From Chromatiales bacterium (GTDB lineage Bacteria > Pseudomonadota > Gammaproteobacteria > CAMYNG01), in contig JALUTW010000141.1 in assembly GCA_027021685.1 (NCBI GenBank), positions 1 through 13,424 of the forward strand: a DNA stretch of 13,424 bases, written 5' to 3'. The notes under the pieces are model-generated. The model had not been told where the DNA came from. It saw only the letters and a list, made by a program, of their open reading frames with translations, and ran no database searches. The position numbers were made by a program, and so were the translations under genes. Every line of letters starts with the position of its first letter. Position 1 is the first letter of the stretch. Shown piece by piece: positions 1 to 7,132 of this stretch.

Positions 1-29
1 GTGCGGTGGCCTCGCCGCCACACCCTACG
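1..29. repeat. REP-like palindromic repeat, family 1 copy A (cut by window edge)
   Basis: Positions 1-9 pair with 15-23 around a 5-nt loop, with one mismatch and one G-T wobble. The right flank reads CACCCTACG, as in copy B at 86-117, and the next bases (CTCATTT) also match copy B. The window edge seems to remove the first stem base. It is recognised as a repeat only by comparison with copies B and C. The function is unknown; such elements in gammaproteobacteria are usually REP/BIME-like intergenic palindromes. Confidence 0.55.
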
Positions 30-85
30 ATGCTCATTTGTCGCCTTTGTACGCCGGATGCCATGCCGTGCGGGGGCGTTCCACC

Positions 86-117
86 GGTGCGGCCGGCGGG
101 ACCGGCCGCACCCTACG
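86..117. repeat. REP-like palindromic repeat, family 1 copy B
   Basis: This is a perfect 11-bp stem (86-96 with 102-112) with a 5-nt loop, followed by the tag CCTACG. It is the best-formed copy of the family. The stem core GGTGCGG/CCGCACC is shared with copies A and C. It lies downstream of hflD and far from any coding start. No T-run follows the stem, so an intrinsic terminator is not the best reading. Confidence 0.7.
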
Positions 118-154
118 CCTCATTTCGATTCAACAAGCACCTCTGCGTTTCAGA

Positions 155-182
155 GGACAGACGACGGAAGACAGAGGACAGA
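155..182. repeat. Degenerate heptamer tandem array, locus 1
   Basis: Four adjacent 7-mers are seen: GGACAGA, CGACGGA, AGACAGA, GGACAGA (consensus NGACRGA). The array sits between palindromic copies B and C, just after a CCTCTGCG motif at 140-147. The unit resembles the arrays at 9757-9791 and 12894-12935. It is an imperfect short tandem repeat without CRISPR-like spacers. Function unknown. Confidence 0.6.
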
Positions 183-189
183 TGAACGT

Positions 190-218
190 GTAGGGTGTGG
201 CCGCACAGCGGCCGCACC
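190..218. repeat. REP-like palindromic repeat, family 1 copy C (inverted)
   Basis: The arms 194-204 and 208-218 pair over 11 positions with one G-T wobble and a 3-nt loop. The TAGGGTG flank is on the left, so this copy is inverted relative to A and B. B and C thus form a BIME-like inverted pair enclosing heptamer array 1. It ends about 40 nt downstream of the hflD stop (hflD is on the minus strand). Confidence 0.65.
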
Positions 219-260
219 ATGCAGGGCTGTCTTCGCGCGGGAAAAAGAGACCAGAAAGGG

Positions 261-902
261 TCAGTGCAGCGTCGGTGTCGCGGGTTCTTCCAGCAGGGCG
301 CGGGCGGCGGCCTCGATGCGGCCGCGCTGGAGCACGATCTGCCAGCGGCGGCCGCCCACCTGGCGGTAGAGCACCGCGGCGCGGATGCCGGCCAGCAGCA
401 GGGCGCGGATGAGGGCGGCGTTGGCGTCGTCTTCCAGGAAGCGGGCCTCGCCGGTGACCATGATGCGCGGCAGGAGGGTGCTCACGGTGTCGGCATAGAG
501 CTGGCCCAGGGCGCCGATGATGGTGGGGTGCATGAGTTCGAAGTGGCGGCGCTGGTCGCGGATGCGGGCCAGGCCGCGATCGATCTGGTCCAGCAGGGCG
601 GGGCTCCTGGCCAGCTTGCGCTCCAGCACCAGCAGGCTGATCACGTAGCGGGCCAGCTCCAGGTCGCGCCCGCGGCCGTCCCCGCCCAGCTGCTCCACCA
701 GGACCTGCAGGCCCCGGCGCACGGGCACCACGCCGCCGAAGACATCCTCGGTGGTCTGCGGGTTCTCCACGAACAGGCTCTCCAGGCAGGTCTCGGCGTC
801 GGCCCGGTCCACTTCGCCGGTGCGGGCCACCTGGCGCACCAGGGCCGCGGCCTGGAACACGCCGGCCAGGGCCAGGGTGCGGTCGCGCACGCTGCCCGTC
901 AT
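261..902 (-). CDS. hflD: HflD-family protein (high-frequency lysogenization protein D homolog)
   Basis: This 213-residue protein has the same length as E. coli HflD, known as a membrane-associated protein that binds the phage lambda CII activator. Its normal cellular role is poorly defined. The sequence is helical and lacks an obvious signal peptide or membrane segment. The family-typical segments LAGVFQAAALV near the N-terminus (about 12-22) and HPTIIGALGQLYADTVS (about 125-141) are present. The start is the ATG at 902, which overlaps the mnmA stop in an ATGA junction, so translational coupling to mnmA is likely. In E. coli the order mnmA-hflD-purB is conserved, but no purB lies in the 260 nt downstream. 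An upstream extension of the frame runs inside mnmA and is not supported. Family assignment rests on length, motifs and synteny. Confidence 0.92.
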   Translation of the reverse strand: MTGSVRDRTLALAGVFQAAALVRQVARTGEVDRADAETCLESLFVENPQTTEDVFGGVVPVRRGLQVLVEQLGGDGRGRDLELARYVISLLVLERKLARSPALLDQIDRGLARIRDQRRHFELMHPTIIGALGQLYADTVSTLLPRIMVTGEARFLEDDANAALIRALLLAGIRAAVLYRQVGGRRWQIVLQRGRIEAAARALLEEPATPTLH

Positions 903-2062
903 GGCGCCAGCGGCCCCCCGGGGCCCTCGGGCAGGCGCTCGGTGGTCTCGATGCGGCCCCCGCCCAGGCATTCCTCGCCGGCGTAGAACACCACCCACTG
1001 GCCGGGCGCCACCGCCCACTGTGGACTGTCGAATTCCACCATCAACCTGCCATTTTTGCCGGTTTTCACCAGGCACGGGGTGTCCTGCTGCCGGTAGCGG
1101 GTCTTGGCGGTGCAGGCCAGGGGCAGGCGGGGGGCGCGCCCGGCGATCCAGTGGACCTGGCCGGCAGTGAGCCAGCGGCTGTACAGGAGCGGATGGTCAT
1201 GGCCCTGGACCACGACGAGGGCGTTGGCCCCGTGGTCCTTGCCCGCCACGTACCAGGGTGCGGGGCCGGCGCCGTGACGGCCGCCGATGCCCAGGCCCTG
1301 GCGCTGGCCCAGGGTGTAGAAGGCCAGCCCCTGGTGCTCGCCCACCACCTCGCCCGCGGGCGTGCGCACCGGGCCCGGCTCGGCGGGCAGCCAGCGGGCC
1401 AGGAAGGCGCGGAAGTTGCGCGGGCCGATGAAGCAGATGCCGGTGCTGTCGCGCTTGGCATGCACGGGCAGGCCGGCGCGCGCGGCCAGGGCCCGCACCT
1501 CGCGCTTGTGCAGCCCGCCCAGGGGAAAGCGGGCCCGGGCGAGCTGGTCCTGGTCCAGGGCGTGGAGGAAATAGCTCTGGTCCTTGTCCGGGTCGCGGCC
1601 GCGCAGCAGGCGCCAGCGGCCGCCCGCGCGGGCGGTGCGGGCGTAGTGGCCGGTGAGGACGTACTCGGCGCCGCGGGTCCGGGCGAAATCCAGGAACTCG
1701 CGGAACTTGATCTCGCGGTTGCAGAGGACGTCGGGGTTGGGGGTGAAGCCGGCCCGGCACTGGTCGAGGAAGGCGGCGAACACCCGCTCCCAGTACTCGG
1801 CGGCGAAGTTGACCGTGGCCAGCGGCAGCCCCAGGCGGTCACACACGGCGCGGGCGTCGGCGAGGTCGGCCGCGGCGCTGCAGCGGCCGCCGGCGTCGTC
1901 CTCCTCCCAGTTCTTCATGAACAGCGGGCGCACGTCCAGCCCCGCCTCCTGCGCCAGCAGGGCGGTCACGGCGGAGTCCACCCCGCCGGACAGGCCCACC
2001 GCCACGGGCGTGCCCGGGGCCAGGTCCGGCAGGGGCGGGGACAGCTTCTCGGCGGCGTTCAT
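899..2062 (-). CDS. mnmA: tRNA-specific 2-thiouridylase MnmA
   Basis: MnmA is the ATP-dependent enzyme that thiolates U34 at the wobble position of tRNA-Lys, -Glu and -Gln, using sulfur delivered by the Tus relay. The 387-residue product carries the PP-loop SGGVDS (25-30), the catalytic nucleophile Cys114 in NPDVLCNREIKF, and the persulfide-bearing Cys210 in DSTGICFIG. These match E. coli Cys102 and Cys199. The chosen ATG at 2062 lies 18 residues before the first conserved beta strand. It is preceded by a weak GGGAAA-type ribosome site. A longer frame to 2146 would run into nudJ. The gene starts 31 nt after the nudJ stop and overlaps hflD by 4 nt. A candidate extended -10 promoter lies at the nudJ stop. 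E. coli MnmA has 368 residues, so this one is slightly long at both ends. Confidence 0.97.
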   Translation of the reverse strand: MNAAEKLSPPLPDLAPGTPVAVGLSGGVDSAVTALLAQEAGLDVRPLFMKNWEEDDAGGRCSAAADLADARAVCDRLGLPLATVNFAAEYWERVFAAFLDQCRAGFTPNPDVLCNREIKFREFLDFARTRGAEYVLTGHYARTARAGGRWRLLRGRDPDKDQSYFLHALDQDQLARARFPLGGLHKREVRALAARAGLPVHAKRDSTGICFIGPRNFRAFLARWLPAEPGPVRTPAGEVVGEHQGLAFYTLGQRQGLGIGGRHGAGPAPWYVAGKDHGANALVVVQGHDHPLLYSRWLTAGQVHWIAGRAPRLPLACTAKTRYRQQDTPCLVKTGKNGRLMVEFDSPQWAVAPGQWVVFYAGEECLGGGRIETTERLPEGPGGPLAP

Positions 2063-2092
2063 GGCAGCGGTTTCCCAGGCAGGGGCGGGCGC

Positions 2093-2101
2093 ATCATAGC
2101 A
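2093..2101 (-). promoter_or_regulatory. Candidate extended -10 promoter for mnmA-hflD
   Basis: Read on the minus strand the sequence is TGCTATGAT. This is an extended -10 (TGn plus a hexamer matching TATAAT at five of six positions). It overlaps the nudJ stop codon (2094-2096). Transcription would start near 2086, giving a leader of about 24 nt before the mnmA ATG. No good -35 hexamer is visible, which fits an extended -10 type. Judged by eye only. Confidence 0.4.
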
Positions 2102-2555
2102 GATCGCCCGCTCCGGCGATGTCGGGGTGATCCACCAGCAGATCAAGGGGATAGCGCCGGCCGGCGCGGTAGTCCGCGATGGCCCGGGCCACCAGGGGGC
2201 TGCGCAGGGGGCGCCCGGCCAGGGCCCCGGGGCTCAGCCAGTGCACGGCGACGATGTCCGGGTCCAGCTCGGGCGGTGCGGCGGGTGCCTCGGCCGGGCC
2301 GGTGAAGCAGAACCGCAGCCAGGTGTCTCCCGCGCCTTCCCAGCGGTAGACGCCCACCAGGGCCTCGGGGTGGAAGCGCCAGCCGGTCTCCTCCCGGACC
2401 TCGCGCACCACCGCAGCCGGCAGCGACTCGCCCGGCTCCAGGTGCCCGGCGGGCTGGTTGAGGACGGCGCGCCCGCCGGCGCGCTCCTCAACGAGCAGAT
2501 GCCGGCCGGCCTGCTCGATGACGGCGGCGACGGTGACCCGGGGTGCCCAGACCAT
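2094..2555 (-). CDS. nudJ: Phosphatase NudJ (Nudix hydrolase)
   Basis: NudJ hydrolyses nucleoside di- and triphosphates and, in E. coli, HMP pyrophosphate of the thiamine pathway. The Nudix box (GX5EX7REUXEEXGU) is complete at residues 37-59, from GHLEPGE to REVREETGW, with its metal-binding glutamates intact. The conserved NQPAGHL and RSPLVA segments match E. coli NudJ. I chose the ATG at 2555 because GGAG at 2562-2565 (minus strand) sits 6 nt upstream. It also gives 153 residues, the E. coli length, with the first beta strand aligned. An ATG 12 nt upstream (2567) is possible but has a poor ribosome site. The 5' end overlaps the 3' end of rluE by 68 nt in another frame. The order rluE-nudJ-mnmA-hflD matches E. 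coli. Confidence 0.94.
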   Translation of the reverse strand: MVWAPRVTVAAVIEQAGRHLLVEERAGGRAVLNQPAGHLEPGESLPAAVVREVREETGWRFHPEALVGVYRWEGAGDTWLRFCFTGPAEAPAAPPELDPDIVAVHWLSPGALAGRPLRSPLVARAIADYRAGRRYPLDLLVDHPDIAGAGDLL

Positions 2556-3102
2556 GCCGTTCTCCATGCCGGGGGGCCTCGGCCAGGCGCCACTGGCCCG
2601 GCGCCAGGTCGCCCAGCGTCCACGGGCCCACGGCCACCCGCACCAGGCGCAGGGTGGGATGGCCCACGGCCGCGGTCATGCGCCGCACCTGGCGGTTGCG
2701 GCCCTCGCGCAGGGTGATGGCGAGCCAGGTGGTCCCGGCGTCGGCCACGGCCGGGTCGCGCGGCCACAGGTCCGGCGGCGCCAGGCGCTCCACCTCCGCC
2801 GGGCGGGTGAGGCCGTCGCGCAGGCGCACCCCCTCGCGCAGGGCGGCCAGGGCGGCGTCGCCGGGCTCGCCTTCCACCTGGACCCAGTAGGTCTTGGCCC
2901 ACTTGCGCCCCGGGTGGCTGATGCGGTGCTGCCAGCGGCCGTCGTCGGTGAGCACCAGCAGGCCCTCGCTGTCCTGGTCCAGGCGCCCGGCCGGGTAGAC
3001 CCCGGGCACCGGCACGTAGCGGGCCAGGGTGGGCCGGCCGGCGGCGTCGGTGAACTGGGACAGCACGCCGTAGGGCTTGTTGAACAGGAGGATGCGGGAC
3101 AT
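2488..3102 (-). CDS. rluE: 23S rRNA pseudouridine(2457) synthase RluE
   Basis: RluE isomerises U2457 in the peptidyl-transferase region of 23S rRNA to pseudouridine. The RsuA/RluE-type catalytic motif GRLDQDSEGLLVLT is at 39-52 with nucleophile Asp42. The C-terminal RNA-binding signature EGRNRQVRRM is also present. The protein starts directly with MSRILLFNKPYGVLSQFT and lacks both an S4 domain and the basic N-terminal tail of E. coli RluE (217 residues). Homologs normally stop soon after the GEWR/GQWR motif. Here the frame runs about 28 residues further (Arg- and His-rich) into nudJ, so this tail is probably not part of the fold. It is the first gene of the minus-strand group and is divergent from the cyclic-di-GMP gene, 108 nt away. 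It could be confused with RluB or RluF, but length and synteny favour RluE. Confidence 0.94.
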   Translation of the reverse strand: MSRILLFNKPYGVLSQFTDAAGRPTLARYVPVPGVYPAGRLDQDSEGLLVLTDDGRWQHRISHPGRKWAKTYWVQVEGEPGDAALAALREGVRLRDGLTRPAEVERLAPPDLWPRDPAVADAGTTWLAITLREGRNRQVRRMTAAVGHPTLRLVRVAVGPWTLGDLAPGQWRLAEAPRHGERHGLGTPGHRRRRHRAGRPASAR

Positions 3103-3189
3103 GGGGGGACTATTTTCCCTGAACTATCAAGGAAATGCCATTTCGGCCGATAAGGTGGGCAGAGGGGAGGCGATGTTCCACGACGGACC

Positions 3190-3206
3190 CATTATACCCA
3201 CCAGGA
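3190..3206 (+). promoter_or_regulatory. Possible -10 element and ribosome site of the GGDEF-EAL gene
   Basis: CATTAT (3190-3195) matches the -10 consensus at four of six positions and is followed by AGGA (3203-3206), 4 nt before the ATG at 3211. Transcription would then start only about 9 nt before the ATG. No convincing -35 is seen. The whole 108-nt divergent spacer (3103-3210) to rluE holds nothing else I can support. Weak call. Confidence 0.22.
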
Positions 3207-3210
3207 CCCC

Positions 3211-5256
3211 ATGACGAAGTCCCGGCCCAGCATCCGCGGCCGCCTGCTTCTGCTGCTGGCGGCCGCCGGCCTCCTGTTGTTCGGGGGCACGTTCCACGCA
3301 CACATCCAGGGCGAGGGGCCGGCAGCGGCCGGGGTGCCGATGCCCTGGATGGAGTACGGGCTCATGCTGGCCGGGCTGGTGCTGTTTCTGGGCGCCGGAC
3401 TGTGGCTGGCTTTCGATTACGTGGTGCGCCGCCCCCTGCGCCAGGTGATCCGGCTCATGGAAGCCGAGGCCCGGGGCGACCGTTCCGGGGGCGGGCTGGA
3501 GAAGCTGCGCTACGAGACCGCCGAGGTGCGCCACCTGCACAATGCGTTCGATGTCATGCGCGAGGAGGTCCACGCGCGCGAGCAGCGCCTGCGCGCGATC
3601 CTGGACAACGCCGCCGAGGGTATCGTGACCATCGACGCCGGCGGCCGCGTCGAGGGGTTCAACGCGGCCGCCGAGGCCCTGTTCGGCCGTCCCGCCGAGG
3701 CGGTGGTGGGGCGGCACGTGCGCCACCTGCTCACGCGCGACGCCTGGCGCCAGTGTGCCCGCGTGGTGCGGGACGGGCGCTGGGACGCGCACTGGGCGGG
3801 CGAGCAGGCGGACGACTGCCTGTGGGGGCGGAAGGCCGACGGCTCGCGCTTTCCCATGTCGGTGAAGCTGTCGCACATGACGGTGGACGGCCGCGGGCTG
3901 GTCACCGCCATCGTCTCCGACGTGAGCGAGCGGCGGGCCCTCATCGCGCGCCTGCGCCACCTGGCCGAGCGCGATCCCCTCACCGGGCTCTACAACCGGT
4001 ATTACTTTCTGCCCGAGCTGGAGCGGGCGGTGGCCCGGGCCCACCGGGCCGGTGAGCCCATGGCGGCGCTCATCTACATCGACCTGGACAACTTCAAGTA
4101 CATCAACGACACCCTGGGGCACCTGGCCGGCGACGATGTCCTGCGCGAGGCCGCGGCGCGGCTGTCGCGGCGCCTGCGCAAGGGCGACCTGCTGGCGCGC
4201 CTGGGCGGCGACGAGTTCGCGGTGCTGCTGGCCGACCTGCCGCCGGAACGGCTGCACGACACCGCCGAGGGCTTTCGCCGCCAGCTCGCGGACTTCGTGT
4301 TCATGCGCGAGGGGCAGGCCATGGACGTGGCCTGTTCCATCGGCGCGGTGGCGCTGGGCCCGGACATCGAGGACAAGGAGGAGCTGCTGGCGCGGGCCGA
4401 CCTGGCCTGCCATGCCGCCAAGCAGGAGGGGCGCAACCGCGTGCACGTGTACTCCCGGCACGACCGCAGGCGGGCGAGCCGCATGTCGGCGGACATGGGC
4501 TGGGCCCGGCGCATCCGGCGGGCGCTGGCCGAGGACCGCATGGTGCTGGCGGTGCAGCCCATCACCTGTCTCGGCACCGGCCGCACCGGCATGTGCGAGG
4601 TGCTGGTGCGCATGCGCGACGAGGAGGGCGATCTGGTCATGCCCGGCGGTTTCCTCCCCCTGGCCGCGCGCTTCGGGCTCATCACCGAGATCGATCGCCG
4701 GGTGATCAGCGGAGTCCTGCGCTGGCTGGCGGCGGCGGGTCCGGGCCGCGCGCCCCTGGTCTACAGCATCAACCTGTCGGCCGAGTCGGTGGCCGACACC
4801 GCCATGCTGGACTTCATCCGCACCGAGCTGGAGCGCTGGCCGGTGGACCCCACGCTGCTGGTGTTCGAGATCAGCGAGACCGCGGCCATGACCCACCTGG
4901 AGGCCACGGCGGCCTTCGTCACCGGCGTCCGGCGCCTGGGCTGCGGCACCGCGCTGGACGACTTCGGGGCCGGGCACTGCGCCTTCGCCCACTTCCGCGA
5001 TCTGCCCTTCGACTTCATCAAGATCGACGGCGGCATCGTCCGCGATCTGAGCAGCGATCGCCTGCAGCGTGCCTTCGTGCGCGCCATCACCGACATCGCC
5101 CACGCCGCCGGGCGCAAGACCATCGCCGAGTGCGTGGAGACCCATGCGGCCCTGGAGGCCCTGCGCGAGGCGGGGGTGGACATGGTCCAGGGCTTCTGCC
5201 TGGCGCGGCCCGGCCTGCTGGCACCGGACGGCGGACAGCCGCGGCAGCAGGCCTGA
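3211..5256 (+). CDS. Membrane PAS-GGDEF-EAL cyclic-di-GMP turnover protein
   Basis: The 681-residue protein has two membrane helices (about 11-26 and 50-68) around a short periplasmic stretch. A HAMP-like linker (about 70-122), a PAS domain (about 124-240), GGDEF (about 250-415) and EAL (about 430-670) follow. The diguanylate cyclase motif GGDEF is intact at 332-336. The inhibitory I-site RKGD is at 323-326, exactly five residues upstream. The EAL signature reads EVL (463-465), but the metal and catalytic positions known in EAL enzymes are retained: Glu463, Asn521, Glu553, Asp583-Asp584, Lys604, Glu640 and Gln660. Both activities are therefore possible; which dominates cannot be told. The PAS ligand is unknown. 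The gene sits between rluE and icd, which are adjacent in E. coli, and points toward icd with a 76-nt gap. Confidence 0.93.
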   Translation: MTKSRPSIRGRLLLLLAAAGLLLFGGTFHAHIQGEGPAAAGVPMPWMEYGLMLAGLVLFLGAGLWLAFDYVVRRPLRQVIRLMEAEARGDRSGGGLEKLRYETAEVRHLHNAFDVMREEVHAREQRLRAILDNAAEGIVTIDAGGRVEGFNAAAEALFGRPAEAVVGRHVRHLLTRDAWRQCARVVRDGRWDAHWAGEQADDCLWGRKADGSRFPMSVKLSHMTVDGRGLVTAIVSDVSERRALIARLRHLAERDPLTGLYNRYYFLPELERAVARAHRAGEPMAALIYIDLDNFKYINDTLGHLAGDDVLREAAARLSRRLRKGDLLARLGGDEFAVLLADLPPERLHDTAEGFRRQLADFVFMREGQAMDVACSIGAVALGPDIEDKEELLARADLACHAAKQEGRNRVHVYSRHDRRRASRMSADMGWARRIRRALAEDRMVLAVQPITCLGTGRTGMCEVLVRMRDEEGDLVMPGGFLPLAARFGLITEIDRRVISGVLRWLAAAGPGRAPLVYSINLSAESVADTAMLDFIRTELERWPVDPTLLVFEISETAAMTHLEATAAFVTGVRRLGCGTALDDFGAGHCAFAHFRDLPFDFIKIDGGIVRDLSSDRLQRAFVRAITDIAHAAGRKTIAECVETHAALEALREAGVDMVQGFCLARPGLLAPDGGQPRQQA

Positions 5257-5283
5257 CCCGCTTGCCCCGGCGCCGGGCGGCGG

Positions 5284-5292
5284 TGGTATCAT
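5284..5292 (+). promoter_or_regulatory. Candidate extended -10 promoter for icd
   Basis: TGGTATCAT is an extended -10 (TGn plus TATCAT, five of six matches to TATAAT). TTGCCC lies at 5262-5267, but its 19-nt spacing is long. Transcription would start near 5299, leaving a leader of about 34 nt before the icd ATG at 5333. This would let icd be expressed independently of the upstream signalling gene. Assessed by eye only. Confidence 0.42.
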
Positions 5293-5332
5293 TGCGCGCC
5301 TGTTTCCCGGCCACAGCCAGAGATTTCCACCC

Positions 5333-6589
<1,257 letters not shown>

Positions 6590-6594
6590 CCCGG

Positions 6595-6618
6595 CGCGCG
6601 GCGGGATCCCGCCGCGCG
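6595..6618. terminator. Perfect 24-nt palindrome downstream of icd
   Basis: The bases 6595-6606 and 6607-6618 form a perfect GC-rich inverted repeat centred on GGGATCCC, 5 nt after the icd stop. It can fold into a strong hairpin in either direction between the convergent icd and cspD. No T-run follows on either strand. It may stop or stabilise icd mRNA rather than act as a classic intrinsic terminator. Confidence 0.45.
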
Positions 6619-6629
6619 GAGGGCGGATG

Positions 6630-6663
6630 AAAACGGCAGGGGGCCGGCCTCAGCCGGCGCCCA
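6630..6663 (-). terminator. Candidate intrinsic terminator of cspD
   Basis: On the minus strand GCCGGC-TGAG-GCCGGC forms a 6-bp stem (forward 6644-6659), which can extend by three G-C pairs after one C-C mismatch. The cspD stop codon lies in the loop region. TTTT follows about 6 nt after the stem (forward 6630-6633). The gap between stem and T-run is longer than ideal, so the call is moderate. Confidence 0.4.
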
Positions 6664-6880
6664 TGTCTCCGGCGGTGTCCTTGGGCCGGATGGAGGTGGC
6701 GTGCATCCCCTTGGGCCCCTGGGTGAAGTCGAACTCCACCGTCTGGCCCTTCTTCAGGGTCTTGTAGCCTTCCATATGGATGGCGGAGAAATGGGCGAAG
6801 ACGTCCTCCCCTCCCTCAGCCGGGGAAATGAATCCATACCCCTTTGCGTTGCTGAACCATTTGACGGTGCCGATCGCCAT
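6650..6880 (-). CDS. cspD: Cold-shock-domain protein CspD
   Basis: CspD is a small single-stranded nucleic-acid-binding protein; in E. coli it is made in stationary phase and inhibits DNA replication. The 76-residue product is one cold-shock domain with RNP1 KGYGFI (13-18) and RNP2 VFAHF (27-31). The extension with QGPKGMHATSI resembles E. coli CspD (74 residues) more than CspA. Divergence from clpS-clpA is also the conserved cspD context. The start at 6880 is backed by an excellent ribosome site: AAGGAGG lies about 10 nt upstream on the minus strand. The leader may be long (about 120 nt) if the candidate promoter at 7009-7014 is right. Paralogous CspA-type function cannot be fully excluded, but context and length favour CspD. 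Confidence 0.95.
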   Translation of the reverse strand: MAIGTVKWFSNAKGYGFISPAEGGEDVFAHFSAIHMEGYKTLKKGQTVEFDFTQGPKGMHATSIRPKDTAGDMGAG

Positions 6881-6985
6881 GCCTTCCTAGCCTCCTTCTA
6901 CTTCTCATGTGGGTGACCTGGGTAGCGCGGTGGACAACAATTTCCACAAAAAACAGAAGGTTATGGTGGGGCCTCCCCCCCGGTG

Positions 6986-7003
6986 GTCGTTATCGTCGTT
7001 ATC
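6986..7003. repeat. Perfect tandem 9-bp direct repeat upstream of cspD
   Basis: GTCGTTATC occurs twice with no gap (6986-6994 and 6995-7003). On the minus strand it reads GATAACGAC twice, just downstream of the candidate cspD -10. Head-to-tail sites of this size are typical of regulators that bind as tandem monomers, but no regulator is identified. Chance duplication is possible. Confidence 0.5.
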
Positions 7004-7008
7004 CTTCT

Positions 7009-7014
7009 AATATA
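7009..7014 (-). promoter_or_regulatory. Candidate cspD -10 element
   Basis: Read on the minus strand the hexamer is TATATT, five of six matches to the consensus, in the most AT-rich part of the spacer. A convincing -35 is missing. Transcription would start near 7002, giving an untranslated leader of about 121 nt, a length range known for cold-shock mRNAs. Alternatives closer to the ATG are weaker. Confidence 0.3.
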
Positions 7015-7028
7015 GACAAAAATCCGCA

Positions 7029-7054
7029 CCCTGCACCCGGCGGGCCGGGCAGGG
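7029..7054. other. Imperfect GC hairpin upstream of clpS
   Basis: CCCTGC and CCGG on the left pair with CCGG and GCAGGG on the right, leaving a 2-nt bulge and a CGGG loop. On the minus strand TTTTT follows about 6 nt later (forward 7018-7022). It could therefore act as a terminator for antisense transcription out of clpS toward cspD, or as a structure in the clpS leader. The role is not resolved. Confidence 0.3.
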
Positions 7055-7116
7055 AACTTGTATGGGGCTTTTTCCGACCAAATATGGTGGATTGGGCCCC
7101 GATCATTGGATTCGGC

Positions 7117-7122
7117 TAGAAT
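7117..7122 (+). promoter_or_regulatory. Possible clpS -10 element close to the start codon
   Basis: TAGAAT matches the -10 consensus at five of six positions. TTGGGC at 7092-7097 is a poor -35 with a 19-nt spacer. If used, transcription would begin at about 7128-7130 and the clpS message would be almost leaderless. An alternative upstream promoter near TTGTAT (7058) is equally weak. Confidence 0.25.
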
Positions 7123-7132
7123 CGTTGGAGGT

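Larger units (their letters stand above)
6881..7132. promoter_or_regulatory. cspD/clpS divergent control region
   Basis: This 252-nt spacer is much richer in A and T than the rest of the window. From left to right it holds: the cspD ribosome site; a dyad GTGGA-N8-TCCAC at 6930-6947; a T-rich run on the minus strand; a perfect tandem 9-mer (6986-7003); the AT island CTAATATAGACAAAAA (7007-7022); and an imperfect hairpin (7029-7054). Near clpS there are TTGTAT at 7058-7063 and TAGAAT at 7117-7122. It must carry the promoters of both genes. No known operator could be assigned by eye. Confidence 0.6.

Noticed and set aside
195..986. 263-codon plus-strand frame opposite hflD
   Set aside because: It is antisense to hflD with a Gln/Ala/His-rich translation and no ribosome site; hflD has length, motif and synteny support.
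4597..4605. EAL domain called degenerate because the motif reads EVL
   Set aside because: The metal-binding Glu and all other known catalytic residues are kept, so inactivity cannot be claimed from this change.
5069..5332. Upstream extension of the icd frame
   Set aside because: It overlaps the end of the GGDEF-EAL gene in another frame and has no homology to Icd, whose normal N-terminus begins at 5333.
6929..6949. DnaA-box-like sequences near cspD (TTGTCCACC on minus, ATTTCCACA on plus)
   Set aside because: Each matches TTATCCACA at only seven of nine positions, and there is no cluster or replication gene. Chance in an AT-rich spacer is likely.
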